Positions 9,956 through 16,373 of a DNA stretch of 37,835 bases are shown piece by piece. The notes below the pieces were generated by a model. It had not been told where the DNA came from. It searched no databases and saw nothing but the letters and a program-made list of their open reading frames with translations. The stretch spans positions 1 through 37,835 of the forward strand of contig JAFIEK010000037.1 in assembly GCA_020832545.1 (NCBI GenBank), in the 5' to 3' direction. The position numbers and the translations under genes were made by a program. The stretch is from Pararhodobacter sp. (GTDB lineage: Bacteria > Pseudomonadota > Alphaproteobacteria > Rhodobacterales > Rhodobacteraceae). The first letter of the stretch is position 1. Each line of letters opens with the position of its first letter.

Positions 9956-10516
9956 TCAGGCCGCGTCGCGCCGAACCCGCACCCTTGCCGCCTCGGTCAA
10001 CCGCGCCATCAATGCCGCCACTGCCTTTTGATACCGCTCGGACAGCAGCGCACCGGTCTCATCAAATTCCTTGCTGGCACTGCCCACCAGAACTTCGGGA
10101 TGGGTCAGAACCTCGCCGCGCAACGGCTGCAACATCAAGCGCAGGACCGATTGCGTACGCTCGCCCCCCGCGCGGCCCGCCGTGGCCGAGACAATGGCTA
10201 CCGGCTTGCCTTGCAGCACATGCCCTTCGGCCCGGCTGATCCAGTCCAGCGCGTTCTTCAACACGCCCGGCGGGGCCTTGTTGTATTCCGGGCAGGCTAT
10301 GAGAACGGCATCGGCCTCGCGGATCTGTTCGACAAGGTGCGCAACCGCCTCAGGCAGTCCGACTGCATCTTCCAGATCTCCGTCATAAAGCGGCAGGCGC
10401 AGATCACCCACTTCAACGCGCCCGTCAAAGCAGGCCGCCGCCTGTTTCATCAGCTTGCGGTTGAGCGAGGCCTTGCGCAGCGATCCGCACAGGCACAGAA
10501 GTTTCAGCTCGTTCAT
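9956..10516 (-). CDS. NAD(P)H-dependent FMN reductase family protein
   Basis: A flavodoxin-like oxidoreductase of 186 residues (NADPH-dependent FMN reductase, ChrR/azoreductase-like). The N-terminal phosphate-binding loop CGSLRKASLNRKL and the central motif CPEYNKAPPGVLKNALDW are the family signatures for FMN binding. Such enzymes reduce quinones, chromate or azo compounds with NAD(P)H; the substrate cannot be told here. The frame is open far upstream across the neighbouring ThDP enzyme gene, but the ATG at 10516 is right: it has a GGAGAG ribosome site and begins directly before the first beta strand. It is divergent from the ThDP enzyme gene, with which it shares a 105-base promoter region. 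Confidence 0.9.
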   Translation of the reverse strand: MNELKLLCLCGSLRKASLNRKLMKQAAACFDGRVEVGDLRLPLYDGDLEDAVGLPEAVAHLVEQIREADAVLIACPEYNKAPPGVLKNALDWISRAEGHVLQGKPVAIVSATAGRAGGERTQSVLRLMLQPLRGEVLTHPEVLVGSASKEFDETGALLSERYQKAVAALMARLTEAARVRVRRDAA

Positions 10517-10621
10517 GTCACTCTCCGTTTCCTGAACACCTAAGTCGCATTGGTCCCGGGGCAAGCTTGCGCCTGTCGCGCCAATGCGCAATTCTGCCGC
10601 TCGAACAGCAAGGAGCAGATC
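10517..10621. promoter_or_regulatory. Divergent promoter region, FMN reductase / ThDP enzyme
   Basis: A 105-base gap separates two divergent start codons and must carry both promoters. Each start has a ribosome site at its end of the gap (GGAGAG leftward, AAGGAG rightward). I see no convincing -35/-10 pair or operator. Confidence 0.45.
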
Positions 10622-12301
10622 ATGCAAAGCAACACGCGCCACGGTGGGCAAATTCTCGTCGATCAGCTGAAGGCGCAGGGCGTCCGGCGCGTTTTCTCGG
10701 TGCCCGGCGAAAGCTTCCTGGCGGCGCTGGACGGGCTGCATGACAGTGGAATTCAGAACATCGTCTGCCGCCATGAAGGCGGGGCAGCGATGATGGCAGA
10801 GGCGCATGCCAAGCTGACCGGCCAGCCCGGCGTGGTTTTTGTGACACGCGGGCCGGGGGCGACTAATGCCTCGGCTGGTATCCATATCGCCAAACAGGAT
10901 TCGACACCGCTGATCATGTTCGTCGGCCAGATCGACAACAACCACCGCGACCGCGAAGCGTTTCAGGAGGTCGATTACCGCGCCTTCTTCACCCCGCTCG
11001 CCAAATGGGCCGCCGAAATCGACCAGACCGACCGCATCCCCGAATATGTCAGCCGCGCCTTTCATACCGCACGCTCGGGGCGGCCCGGGCCTGTGGTGCT
11101 GGCGCTGCCCGAAAACATGCTGTCCGCGCATGCCGATGTCGCCGACATCGCGCCCGTCGCCCCTACCCCGCCCTCGGTCTGCGCTGAGCAGATCGACGCG
11201 GTTCTGGACATGCTGTGCAAGGCGAAGGCCCCGCTGGTGGTGGCAGGTGGATCGGTCTGGTCGTCTGAAACCGCGCAGGACCTCGCCACCTTTGCCGAGA
11301 CATTCGATCTGCCCGTGGTCGCCACCTTCCGCCGCATGGATCGGATGGACAACCGCCACACCCATTACGTCGGTGATCTGGGCGTGGGCATGAACCCCGC
11401 ACTCGCAAATCGGCTGCAAGAGGCCGATTGCCTGCTGATCCTTGGCGCGCGGTTCGGTGATATCGCCACCGGCGGGTATGAGCTGGTCAAGCCCGGCAAC
11501 CCCGACAAGGTGCTGATCCATGTGCATCCTGACCCTAACGAGCTGGGCCGCGTGTTCCGCCCCGATCTGGCACTCGCCGCCCCCGCCATCGACGTGATCG
11601 CCCGCCTGTCACGGCGCGAGGCTCCGCCGCATCCGGATTGGGCCGGGTGGACCACCGCCGCACGGGCCGACTATGAAACCTGGATCACTCCGGTCGAGAC
11701 CCCGGGCGCGGTGAAGCTGGAACAGGTGATGAAACACCTGTCCGATACCCTGCCCCACAACGCGATCATCACCAACGGCGCGGGCAATTTCGCCGCATGG
11801 CTGCACCGTTATTTCCGCGCCCGCGCTTTTCCAGGGCATCTGGCGCCGACCTCAGGCAGCATGGGCTACGGCTTTCCGGCGGCGGTCGCGGCCAAGCTGG
11901 AACACCCTGAGCGCCCGGTGGTCTGCGTGGCGGGCGACGGTGATTTTCAGATGACATTGAACGAGATGTCGACCGCCCGCCAGTATGGCGCGGCGGTGGT
12001 GACCGTAGTCTGCAACAATGGTCGCTACGGCACCATACGCATGCATCAGGAGCGCCATTATCCCGGGCGCGTCAGCGGCACCGACCTGTTCAACCCTGAT
12101 TATGCGGCACTGGCCCGCGCCTATGGCGGGCATGGCGAACTGGTCGAACGCACCGAGGATTTTGCCGATGCCTTTGCGCGCGCGCAAGCCTCAAACCTGC
12201 CCGCTGTCATCGAACTGCGTCTTGACCCCGAGGCCCTCGCCCCCGGGCAAAGCCTGTCCATGACGCGCGCACAAGGGGAAAGAGCCACGGCGGCCTCCTG
12301 A
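10622..12301 (+). CDS. Thiamine-diphosphate enzyme, acetolactate-synthase-like
   Basis: A 559-residue ThDP-dependent enzyme of the acetolactate synthase/decarboxylase superfamily. Domains in order are the Pyr domain with the cofactor-activating Glu (RHEGGAAMMAE, E52), a central Rossmann-like domain (about 190-330), and the PP domain with GDGD (from G438) ending at the NN pair 465-466, the expected spacing for the metal-ThDP motif. The ATG with AAGGAG seven bases upstream is chosen over an open extension to 10550. There is no ilvN-type regulatory subunit beside it, which argues against the biosynthetic acetolactate synthase; oxalyl-, sulfo- or benzoylformate-type decarboxylases of the same superfamily are alternatives. 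The product is uncertain, but the family is secure. Confidence 0.9.
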   Translation: MQSNTRHGGQILVDQLKAQGVRRVFSVPGESFLAALDGLHDSGIQNIVCRHEGGAAMMAEAHAKLTGQPGVVFVTRGPGATNASAGIHIAKQDSTPLIMFVGQIDNNHRDREAFQEVDYRAFFTPLAKWAAEIDQTDRIPEYVSRAFHTARSGRPGPVVLALPENMLSAHADVADIAPVAPTPPSVCAEQIDAVLDMLCKAKAPLVVAGGSVWSSETAQDLATFAETFDLPVVATFRRMDRMDNRHTHYVGDLGVGMNPALANRLQEADCLLILGARFGDIATGGYELVKPGNPDKVLIHVHPDPNELGRVFRPDLALAAPAIDVIARLSRREAPPHPDWAGWTTAARADYETWITPVETPGAVKLEQVMKHLSDTLPHNAIITNGAGNFAAWLHRYFRARAFPGHLAPTSGSMGYGFPAAVAAKLEHPERPVVCVAGDGDFQMTLNEMSTARQYGAAVVTVVCNNGRYGTIRMHQERHYPGRVSGTDLFNPDYAALARAYGGHGELVERTEDFADAFARAQASNLPAVIELRLDPEALAPGQSLSMTRAQGERATAAS

Positions 12302-12320
12302 CAGGCAACCTGCTTTTCCT

Positions 12321-12401
12321 GTCCGCATCGGACGCTGCATTTTCTGTCTGAAAATATCCTGGGGGTGAATGGGCGCAGCCCGGAAGGGGCAAGGCCCCCT
12401 T
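12321..12401. terminator. Hairpins between convergent genes (composite intergenic element, copy 1)
   Basis: After the ThDP gene come GTCCG-CAT-CGGAC (12321-12333), then a degenerate copy of the composite element: TCTGTCTGAAAATATCC, GGGGGTGAAT, the hairpin GGGC-GCA-GCCC (12371-12381) and an imperfect G/C hairpin (AAGGGGC...GCCCCCTT, 12384-12401) reaching the pit stop codon. It may end both convergent transcripts; T-tracts are poor. Confidence 0.5.
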
Positions 12402-13881
12402 ACCCGGCCCCGCCCACCGCAACCAGGATCAGGAACAGTATCCCTGACAAGGTCGCCGCAGCAGGTACCGTGACGACCCAGGCGGCGAGGATGGTCAGCA
12501 GATGGACCCGCCGGACCACCTTGCGACGGGTCCGTTCCTCGACCGGCAGGGCGCTCATCTCGCGGTTCTCCTTGAGAACCTTTTCATGATACCATTCGCG
12601 ATAGAAGCCGACGCCAAAAATCCCGCCGATTGCGATATGGGTGGAGCTGACCGGCAAACCCAGCCATGACGCGATGATCACCACCACCGCAGCCGCCAGC
12701 GCCACGCAATAGGCGCGCATTGCGTTCAGGCGGGTGATCTCGGACCCGACGATATTGATCAGCTTCGGGCCAAACAGCACCAACCCGAACGACAGCCCCA
12801 CCGCACCGATCACCATCACCCAAAGCGGGATGACCACCTGTTCGGCGGCACCCCCCTCTTGCACCGCATGCACAATGGCCGCCAGCGGACCGACGGCATT
12901 GGCCACGTCATTCGCTCCATGAGCAAACGACAACAGCGCGGCAGAAAACACCAGCGGGATGGCGAACAGCGTCTTGAGTGATTTGTTGCGGTTCTCCAGC
13001 CCGCGTGCCTGATGTCGGATCACCGGGCGCATCACCAGGCCCAGCGGCACGCCCACGGCAATCCCGATCATGACCGACTCGCTGAGGCTGAAGCTGATGA
13101 TCCGCGAAATGCCCTTGAGCGCCATATAGGTCACAAACACTCCGCCCATCACCCCGATCAGCACCGGCACCCAGGTGCGGGCAGCGGCGATCTTGTCGTC
13201 GCGGTAAATGATGCGGTCGTTGATGAAGGCTAGAAACAGCGCCGCGATGACGCCCCCCAGCACTGGCGAGATCACCCAGCTTGCCGCAATCGCGCTCATG
13301 GTAACCCAGTTGACTGCCGTGAACCCCGCCGCCGCGATGCCAGCGCCCATGACGCCACCGACGATGGAATGCGTGGTCGAAACCGGCGCGCCCAGCCATG
13401 TCGCCAGATTGATCCAGAGCGCACCGGCCAAAAGCGCGGCCATCATCGCCCAGATGAAGATGCGTGGTGCAGCGACACTTTCCGGCGCGATGATCCCGCG
13501 GGAAACCGTGCCCACCACATCGCCCCCCGCCAGAAGTGCGCCCGCCGTTTCGCAGATTGCCGCAATCACCAGCGCACCGCCCAGCGTGACGGCATTCGCC
13601 CCCACTGCCGGGCCCATGTTATTGGCCACGTCATTGGCGCCGATATTGAGCGCCATGTAACCGCCGATCACCGCTGCCGCGATTACCACCAGCGCGCCGG
13701 GCTGCGCCCCGATGAAGCCCGTAACAACAATGGCCACCAGCGCCAGAAAGGCCAGCGCCAGACCGGGTGCGATCAGCGGGCGCGCGGTAAAGACCAGCGC
13801 CTGTTCCATCAGGCTGATACGGCCCAGGTCCTTGTCGAGCGTCTTGATCCCCTTGGCGTTGGGGTCAGCAGGGGCAGACAT
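12400..13881 (-). CDS. pit: Inorganic phosphate transporter, Pit family
   Basis: A 493-residue low-affinity phosphate (metal-phosphate):H+ symporter of the PiT family (PF01384) in the inner membrane. The two inverted family signatures are both present: GANDVANNMGPAVGA in the N-terminal half and GANDVANAVGPLAAI in the C-terminal half, each followed by a conserved VSTTHSIVGG- or VSSTHIAIGG-type stretch. About ten or more hydrophobic segments are visible, with a charged cytoplasmic loop (ARGLENRNKSLKT) between halves and a basic tail (EERTRRKVVRRV). There is no DUF47/PhoU-like partner next to it, which many Pit genes have. A Pho-box-like direct repeat lies just upstream of the start. Confidence 0.95.
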   Translation of the reverse strand: MSAPADPNAKGIKTLDKDLGRISLMEQALVFTARPLIAPGLALAFLALVAIVVTGFIGAQPGALVVIAAAVIGGYMALNIGANDVANNMGPAVGANAVTLGGALVIAAICETAGALLAGGDVVGTVSRGIIAPESVAAPRIFIWAMMAALLAGALWINLATWLGAPVSTTHSIVGGVMGAGIAAAGFTAVNWVTMSAIAASWVISPVLGGVIAALFLAFINDRIIYRDDKIAAARTWVPVLIGVMGGVFVTYMALKGISRIISFSLSESVMIGIAVGVPLGLVMRPVIRHQARGLENRNKSLKTLFAIPLVFSAALLSFAHGANDVANAVGPLAAIVHAVQEGGAAEQVVIPLWVMVIGAVGLSFGLVLFGPKLINIVGSEITRLNAMRAYCVALAAAVVVIIASWLGLPVSSTHIAIGGIFGVGFYREWYHEKVLKENREMSALPVEERTRRKVVRRVHLLTILAAWVVTVPAAATLSGILFLILVAVGGAG

Positions 13882-13896
13882 CGGCGGGCTCCGCGA

Positions 13897-13914
13897 CTGT
13901 CATGAATCCGTTAC
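13897..13914 (-). promoter_or_regulatory. Candidate Pho box upstream of pit
   Basis: Two 7-mers repeated with an 11-base period, CTGTCAT and CCGTTAC, separated by GAAT, resemble the alphaproteobacterial PhoB site (CTGTCAT-N4-CTGTCAT). The second half is imperfect. They lie only 15-33 bases before the pit start, a position fitting repression by PhoB, as described for some rhizobial pit genes. Confidence 0.4.
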
Positions 13915-13972
13915 AAAAACGGCCCTAACGGCTTTCGGATCAAGTTTCAACGCAACAAATGGCGGCGTAGCG

Positions 13973-14428
13973 TCACAGGGACAACAGCAAGGTTTTCAAC
14001 TCCACCTCGTCCACTGCGGCGGCAGCCTTGTCGAGGGTCATCCATTTGCGTTTGCGGCGGCTGCGTTCGGGCCAGTCCTTCGCCAGATCGGCCACATGAA
14101 GGCGAAAAACCTCCACCCGGCAGGAAACCGGCACGCCACCCGCGCGCTTTTTTTCATAGGTGTAAAAGCCGATCGGGCTTTCCTCGGCCTTTCCGACCAC
14201 CCCGGCTTCTTCCCAGGCTTCCTGCTGGGCGGCCCCGGCCAGAGTGCGGTTCTTCATCGGCCAGCCCTTCGGCACGATCCAGCGCCCTGAGTCGAGGCTG
14301 GAAACCAGAAGAACCTCACGCCCGCGCTTGCCTTCGCGCAGGCATACGGCCCCCGCCTGAATGAACTCAGGTCGCCGGAACACCGGCTCGATCAACGACA
14401 CAAGTGTCTGGAATGCGGTCTGTTTCAT
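13973..14428 (-). CDS. NUDIX hydrolase, diphosphoinositol-polyphosphatase-like
   Basis: A 151-residue NUDIX-fold hydrolase cleaving nucleoside-diphosphate-X type substrates. The Nudix box lies at GWPMKNRTLAGAA followed by QQEAWEEAGVVG: the metal-binding EExG pair is intact, while the consensus first Glu and the Arg of REUxEE are Arg and Gln here. This pattern (PKGWPM... EAWEEAGV) is common in the DIPP-like subfamily of alphaproteobacteria, so it does not imply loss of activity. The start ATG follows AAGGCGAG. It is transcribed towards pit, 91 bases upstream of it, and may share its transcript. The substrate is unknown. Confidence 0.88.
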   Translation of the reverse strand: MKQTAFQTLVSLIEPVFRRPEFIQAGAVCLREGKRGREVLLVSSLDSGRWIVPKGWPMKNRTLAGAAQQEAWEEAGVVGKAEESPIGFYTYEKKRAGGVPVSCRVEVFRLHVADLAKDWPERSRRKRKWMTLDKAAAAVDEVELKTLLLSL

Positions 14429-14508
14429 GACTGCTCGCCTTTCGCGCCAATCGTTGCACGGACCTTGTCCGTATCGACGGTTCGTGTTTGTGCCGTTTCA
14501 AGGTGCGC

Positions 14509-14934
14509 TCACTCCTCGCGCGGATCAACCCGTCCCCGCAACGATTTGACCGAGCCGCGGCGGTTTTTTGCATCAACCCGGCGGCGCTGGCTTGAAAGTG
14601 TGGGCCGGGTGGCGATCCGGCGTTTGGGGGCAACCAATGCGCGCTCGATCAGGTCGGCCAGCCGCTCGCGCGCGATTTCGCGGTTGCGGGCCTGGCTGCG
14701 GGTATCCTCGACCCGGATGATCAGCGCACCGTCCAGCGTCCAGCGCCGCCCGGCCAGCTTTTTCAGCCGCGTCTTGACGGCGGGCGGCAGCGCGGGGCTG
14801 CGCTCGGCCTCGAAGCGCAGCTCAACGGCGGTGGACACCTTGTTGACATTCTGCCCCCCCGGCCCGGTGGCGCGGGTGAAAGTTTCGGACAGTTCCCAGT
14901 CGTGAATAGTGATCTGATCGGTGATACGCAGCAT
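14509..14934 (-). CDS. arfB: Alternative ribosome-rescue peptidyl-tRNA hydrolase ArfB
   Basis: A 141-residue ArfB/YaeJ (ICT1-type) protein that enters the A site of ribosomes stalled without a stop codon and hydrolyses the peptidyl-tRNA. The catalytic GGQ loop is present in TGPGGQNVNKVST at about residues 23-35. The long basic tail (RRIATRPTLSSQRRRVDAKNRRGSVKSLRGR) is the segment that threads into the empty mRNA channel. No codon-recognition domain is present, which separates it from release factors RF1/RF2. It is transcribed leftwards ahead of the NUDIX gene. Its upstream region holds an unusual leader with a very strong ribosome site, a short rare-codon ORF and hairpins, described separately. 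Confidence 0.94.
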   Translation of the reverse strand: MLRITDQITIHDWELSETFTRATGPGGQNVNKVSTAVELRFEAERSPALPPAVKTRLKKLAGRRWTLDGALIIRVEDTRSQARNREIARERLADLIERALVAPKRRIATRPTLSSQRRRVDAKNRRGSVKSLRGRVDPREE

Positions 14935-14975
14935 GGCCGAGGTTCTTGTCAGTTTATCGGGACAGTTAATCTAAC

Positions 14976-14998
14976 GGCCCCCCCGACTCCGGGCGGCC
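14976..14998 (-). promoter_or_regulatory. Hairpin 42 bases before the arfB start
   Basis: GGCC(G)CCC / GGG(G)GGCC form a stem with one mismatch around the loop GGAGTC, followed on the minus strand by an AT-rich stretch (GTTAGATTAAC). It could be a weak attenuator in the arfB leader. There is no real T-tract, so termination is uncertain. Confidence 0.35.
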
Positions 14999-15054
14999 CT
15001 CACGAGCTTTCAGGAGATGGGGCCGGTTAGAGACCGTGCCCAATCAGAGGTCGC

Positions 15055-15069
15055 GCAGCCTCGGGCTGC
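15055..15069 (-). promoter_or_regulatory. Hairpin immediately after the leader ORF stop
   Basis: A perfect 6-bp stem (GCAGCC-CGA-GGCTGC on the minus strand) starts two bases after the stop codon of the 18-codon leader ORF. No T-tract follows, so it is more likely a stalling, processing or attenuation structure than an intrinsic terminator. Confidence 0.4.
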
Positions 15070-15071
15070 CT

Positions 15072-15128
15072 TCAGCTGACGCCCCCACTGACTGTTCCGA
15101 CACCTCTCTCCAACATCACTCTAGACAC
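15072..15128 (-). CDS. Candidate 18-residue leader peptide upstream of arfB
   Basis: A GTG-started frame encodes an 18-residue peptide (VMLERGVGTVSGGVS after a Met-Ser-Arg start). Its ribosome site is extraordinary: the 17 bases 15144-15128 on the minus strand (GAAAGGAGGTGGTCCAG) can pair over their whole length, with one G-U, to the usual bacterial 16S 3' tail. GGAGG lies seven bases before the GTG. The codons are atypical for this GC-rich window: two AGA, plus TCT, TTG, GGT, GGA and ACA. A hairpin follows the stop by two bases, and arfB starts 137 bases downstream. I recognise no homologue. It may be a regulatory leader ORF for arfB, or the remnant of a lost gene or insertion element. Confidence 0.4.
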   Translation of the reverse strand: MSRVMLERGVGTVSGGVS

Positions 15129-15165
15129 TGGACCACCTCCTTTCGCTGGGTTGACTGTAAGGACG

Positions 15166-15193
15166 ATGGTGGCACAGATTTTGTGTTTGTCAA
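15166..15193 (-). promoter_or_regulatory. Candidate sigma-70 promoter for the arfB leader
   Basis: A perfect -35 hexamer TTGACA (15193-15188) starts seven bases after the yhhQ stop. Sixteen bases on is a weak -10 (CACCAT, 15171-15166). A start near 15158 would leave about 30 bases before the GTG of the leader ORF. Confidence 0.4.
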
Positions 15194-15199
15194 AAGTTT

Positions 15200-15823
15200 T
15201 TATGCGACAGGTAGCGTCAATTTTCGAACAAGTATCCGAAACGGCGCCAAAGCGAGCAGCGCGAGGGCCAGTTTGACCATCCAGTCGGCCACCGCCATGC
15301 TGACCCAGAAGGGCGCGACAAATCCCCAGCCCAGCAGTGGTGTGGCCTCACCAGCCCAGGACACGTCGTTGCCCGGCTCCAGAAAGGTCAGGCCGGCAGC
15401 AAAGGCGATGGAGAAGAACAGCGCGGTGTCAACGGTAGAGCCCACGAGGGTTGAGGCAAGCGGGGCCTTCCACCAGCGCTGATCACGCAGCCGGTCAAAG
15501 ATGGCGACATCGAGCATCTGCGCCGTCAGGAATGCCAGGCCCGAGCCGATGGCGATGCGCAGTGTCACCAACGGGCCGAACTCGCCGATAATCTGCGTGC
15601 CGATCAGCGAACACGCTACACCGGTGGCAAAGCCCGCCCAGACGACACGCCGCGCGGCTGCAGGCCCATAAACACGGTTCATCACGTCATTGACCAGAAA
15701 GGCCAACGGGTAGGTCAGCGCACCCCAGGTGAGGAAATCCCCCATCAGGAACTGCACAAGAATATTGGAGGCCACGACAATGGCGGCCATGGCAAGAATG
15801 CCGGGCAAGTATATGCGGGTCAT
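15200..15823 (-). CDS. yhhQ: Queuosine precursor transporter (VUT family)
   Basis: A 207-residue inner-membrane protein of the VUT/YhhQ family (PF02592), which imports preQ0/preQ1 for queuosine modification of tRNA. About six hydrophobic helices are visible. The conserved block TYPLAFLVNDVMNRVYG near residue 38 is diagnostic, followed by ARRVVWAGF and, later, ASTLVGSTVDTALFFSIAF, the second family motif. The start ATG has a GGAAGA ribosome site. It is transcribed leftwards toward the arfB leader, and a possible structured leader precedes it. No queuosine biosynthesis gene is nearby, which fits a salvage role. Confidence 0.92.
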   Translation of the reverse strand: MTRIYLPGILAMAAIVVASNILVQFLMGDFLTWGALTYPLAFLVNDVMNRVYGPAAARRVVWAGFATGVACSLIGTQIIGEFGPLVTLRIAIGSGLAFLTAQMLDVAIFDRLRDQRWWKAPLASTLVGSTVDTALFFSIAFAAGLTFLEPGNDVSWAGEATPLLGWGFVAPFWVSMAVADWMVKLALALLALAPFRILVRKLTLPVA

Positions 15824-15836
15824 GAGATCTTCCGTT

Positions 15837-15871
15837 TTGACAAGGTAGTCGGAGACTTGGCCCTTTCACAA
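15837..15871 (-). ncRNA. Possible structured 5' leader of yhhQ
   Basis: On the minus strand these 35 bases can form a nested hairpin: TTG/CAA and AAGG/CCTT outside, AGTC-TCC-GACT inside. A second stem (GGCGC...GCGCC, 15881-15904) lies upstream. The element ends about 13 bases before the yhhQ start. I cannot match it to the preQ1-I or preQ1-II consensus by eye, so a riboswitch is only a possibility. Confidence 0.25.
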
Positions 15872-15939
15872 TGTCCGGGCGGCGCTTCATTAGGCCGGTG
15901 CGCCGGATCACGCAAGGGTCAGCAAACTAAGGTCGCTTG

Positions 15940-16347
15940 TCACTTGGCAAGCGCAATCTGGCATGGCACGATCGCTACCTGAACAATCAGGGCGTGCAGG
16001 CACACTTCAATGCCAATTCCGCACCGAACCGTGACATATAGGCCGATTGTTGCGAAATTTTGCCCAAAAAAGACCGCATTCAGACGGCTGTATGCATCTT
16101 GCAAGATTACGCAGAGGACAAAGTTAAAACATAGCGTGACACATAGAATTGACTCCCCGCAGTGCATCGACACTGGCGCAAGACCAGACGCCGCTGCGGA
16201 ATAGAGGCCGGGAAAGGCAAGTATGAGCAGGCAACATACGGACGCGGCAAATGCGCCCCACAAGATGACAGAGGCCGCAGGCCGCAAGCGGTACGCGCGC
16301 AGCACACCTGCGCATGACGTCGCGCCCACCGGGGTGTCGGCTTTCAT
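15940..16347 (-). CDS. Doubtful Cys-rich hydrophobic ORF in a 550-base gene gap
   Basis: Between yhhQ and the sensor kinase about 550 bases carry no recognisable gene. The only sizeable frame encodes 135 residues with roughly three hydrophobic stretches (about 25-52, 64-82 and 98-132) and about ten cysteines, which is unusual. The region is visibly less GC-rich than its surroundings and the codons have a weaker preference for G/C at the third position. I recognise no family. It is divergent from the kinase and has no clear ribosome site. It may be a small membrane protein of foreign origin, or a chance frame in regulatory or decayed DNA; I lean to the latter. Confidence 0.25.
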   Translation of the reverse strand: MKADTPVGATSCAGVLRAYRLRPAASVILWGAFAASVCCLLILAFPGLYSAAASGLAPVSMHCGESILCVTLCFNFVLCVILQDAYSRLNAVFFGQNFATIGLYVTVRCGIGIEVCLHALIVQVAIVPCQIALAK

Positions 16348-16373
16348 TACGGGTGATTTGGCAAGGTAACGGT

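Noticed and set aside
10517-11527. Extension of the FMN reductase frame upstream across the ThDP gene
   Set aside because: The reductase fold begins at 10516 with a ribosome site; the extension is antisense to the ThDP enzyme.
13973-14428. NUDIX hydrolase as an inactivated enzyme because the consensus first Glu and Arg are changed
   Set aside because: The EExG metal ligands are intact, and the altered spelling is normal in the DIPP-like subfamily.
14947-14964. TGT-N12-ACA (PpsR/CrtJ-like) site before arfB
   Set aside because: A six-base-specific pattern is expected several times by chance in a window of this size, and no photosynthesis gene is present.
15128-15144. Plus-strand sequence resembling the 3' end of 16S rRNA (CTGGACCACCTCCTTTC)
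   Set aside because: No other 16S sequence surrounds it. The resemblance is explained by an unusually long Shine-Dalgarno match on the minus strand.
15036-15482. 148-codon plus-strand frame across the arfB leader and yhhQ
   Set aside because: Mostly antisense to yhhQ, with no recognisable domain; the leader-ORF reading on the minus strand is better supported.
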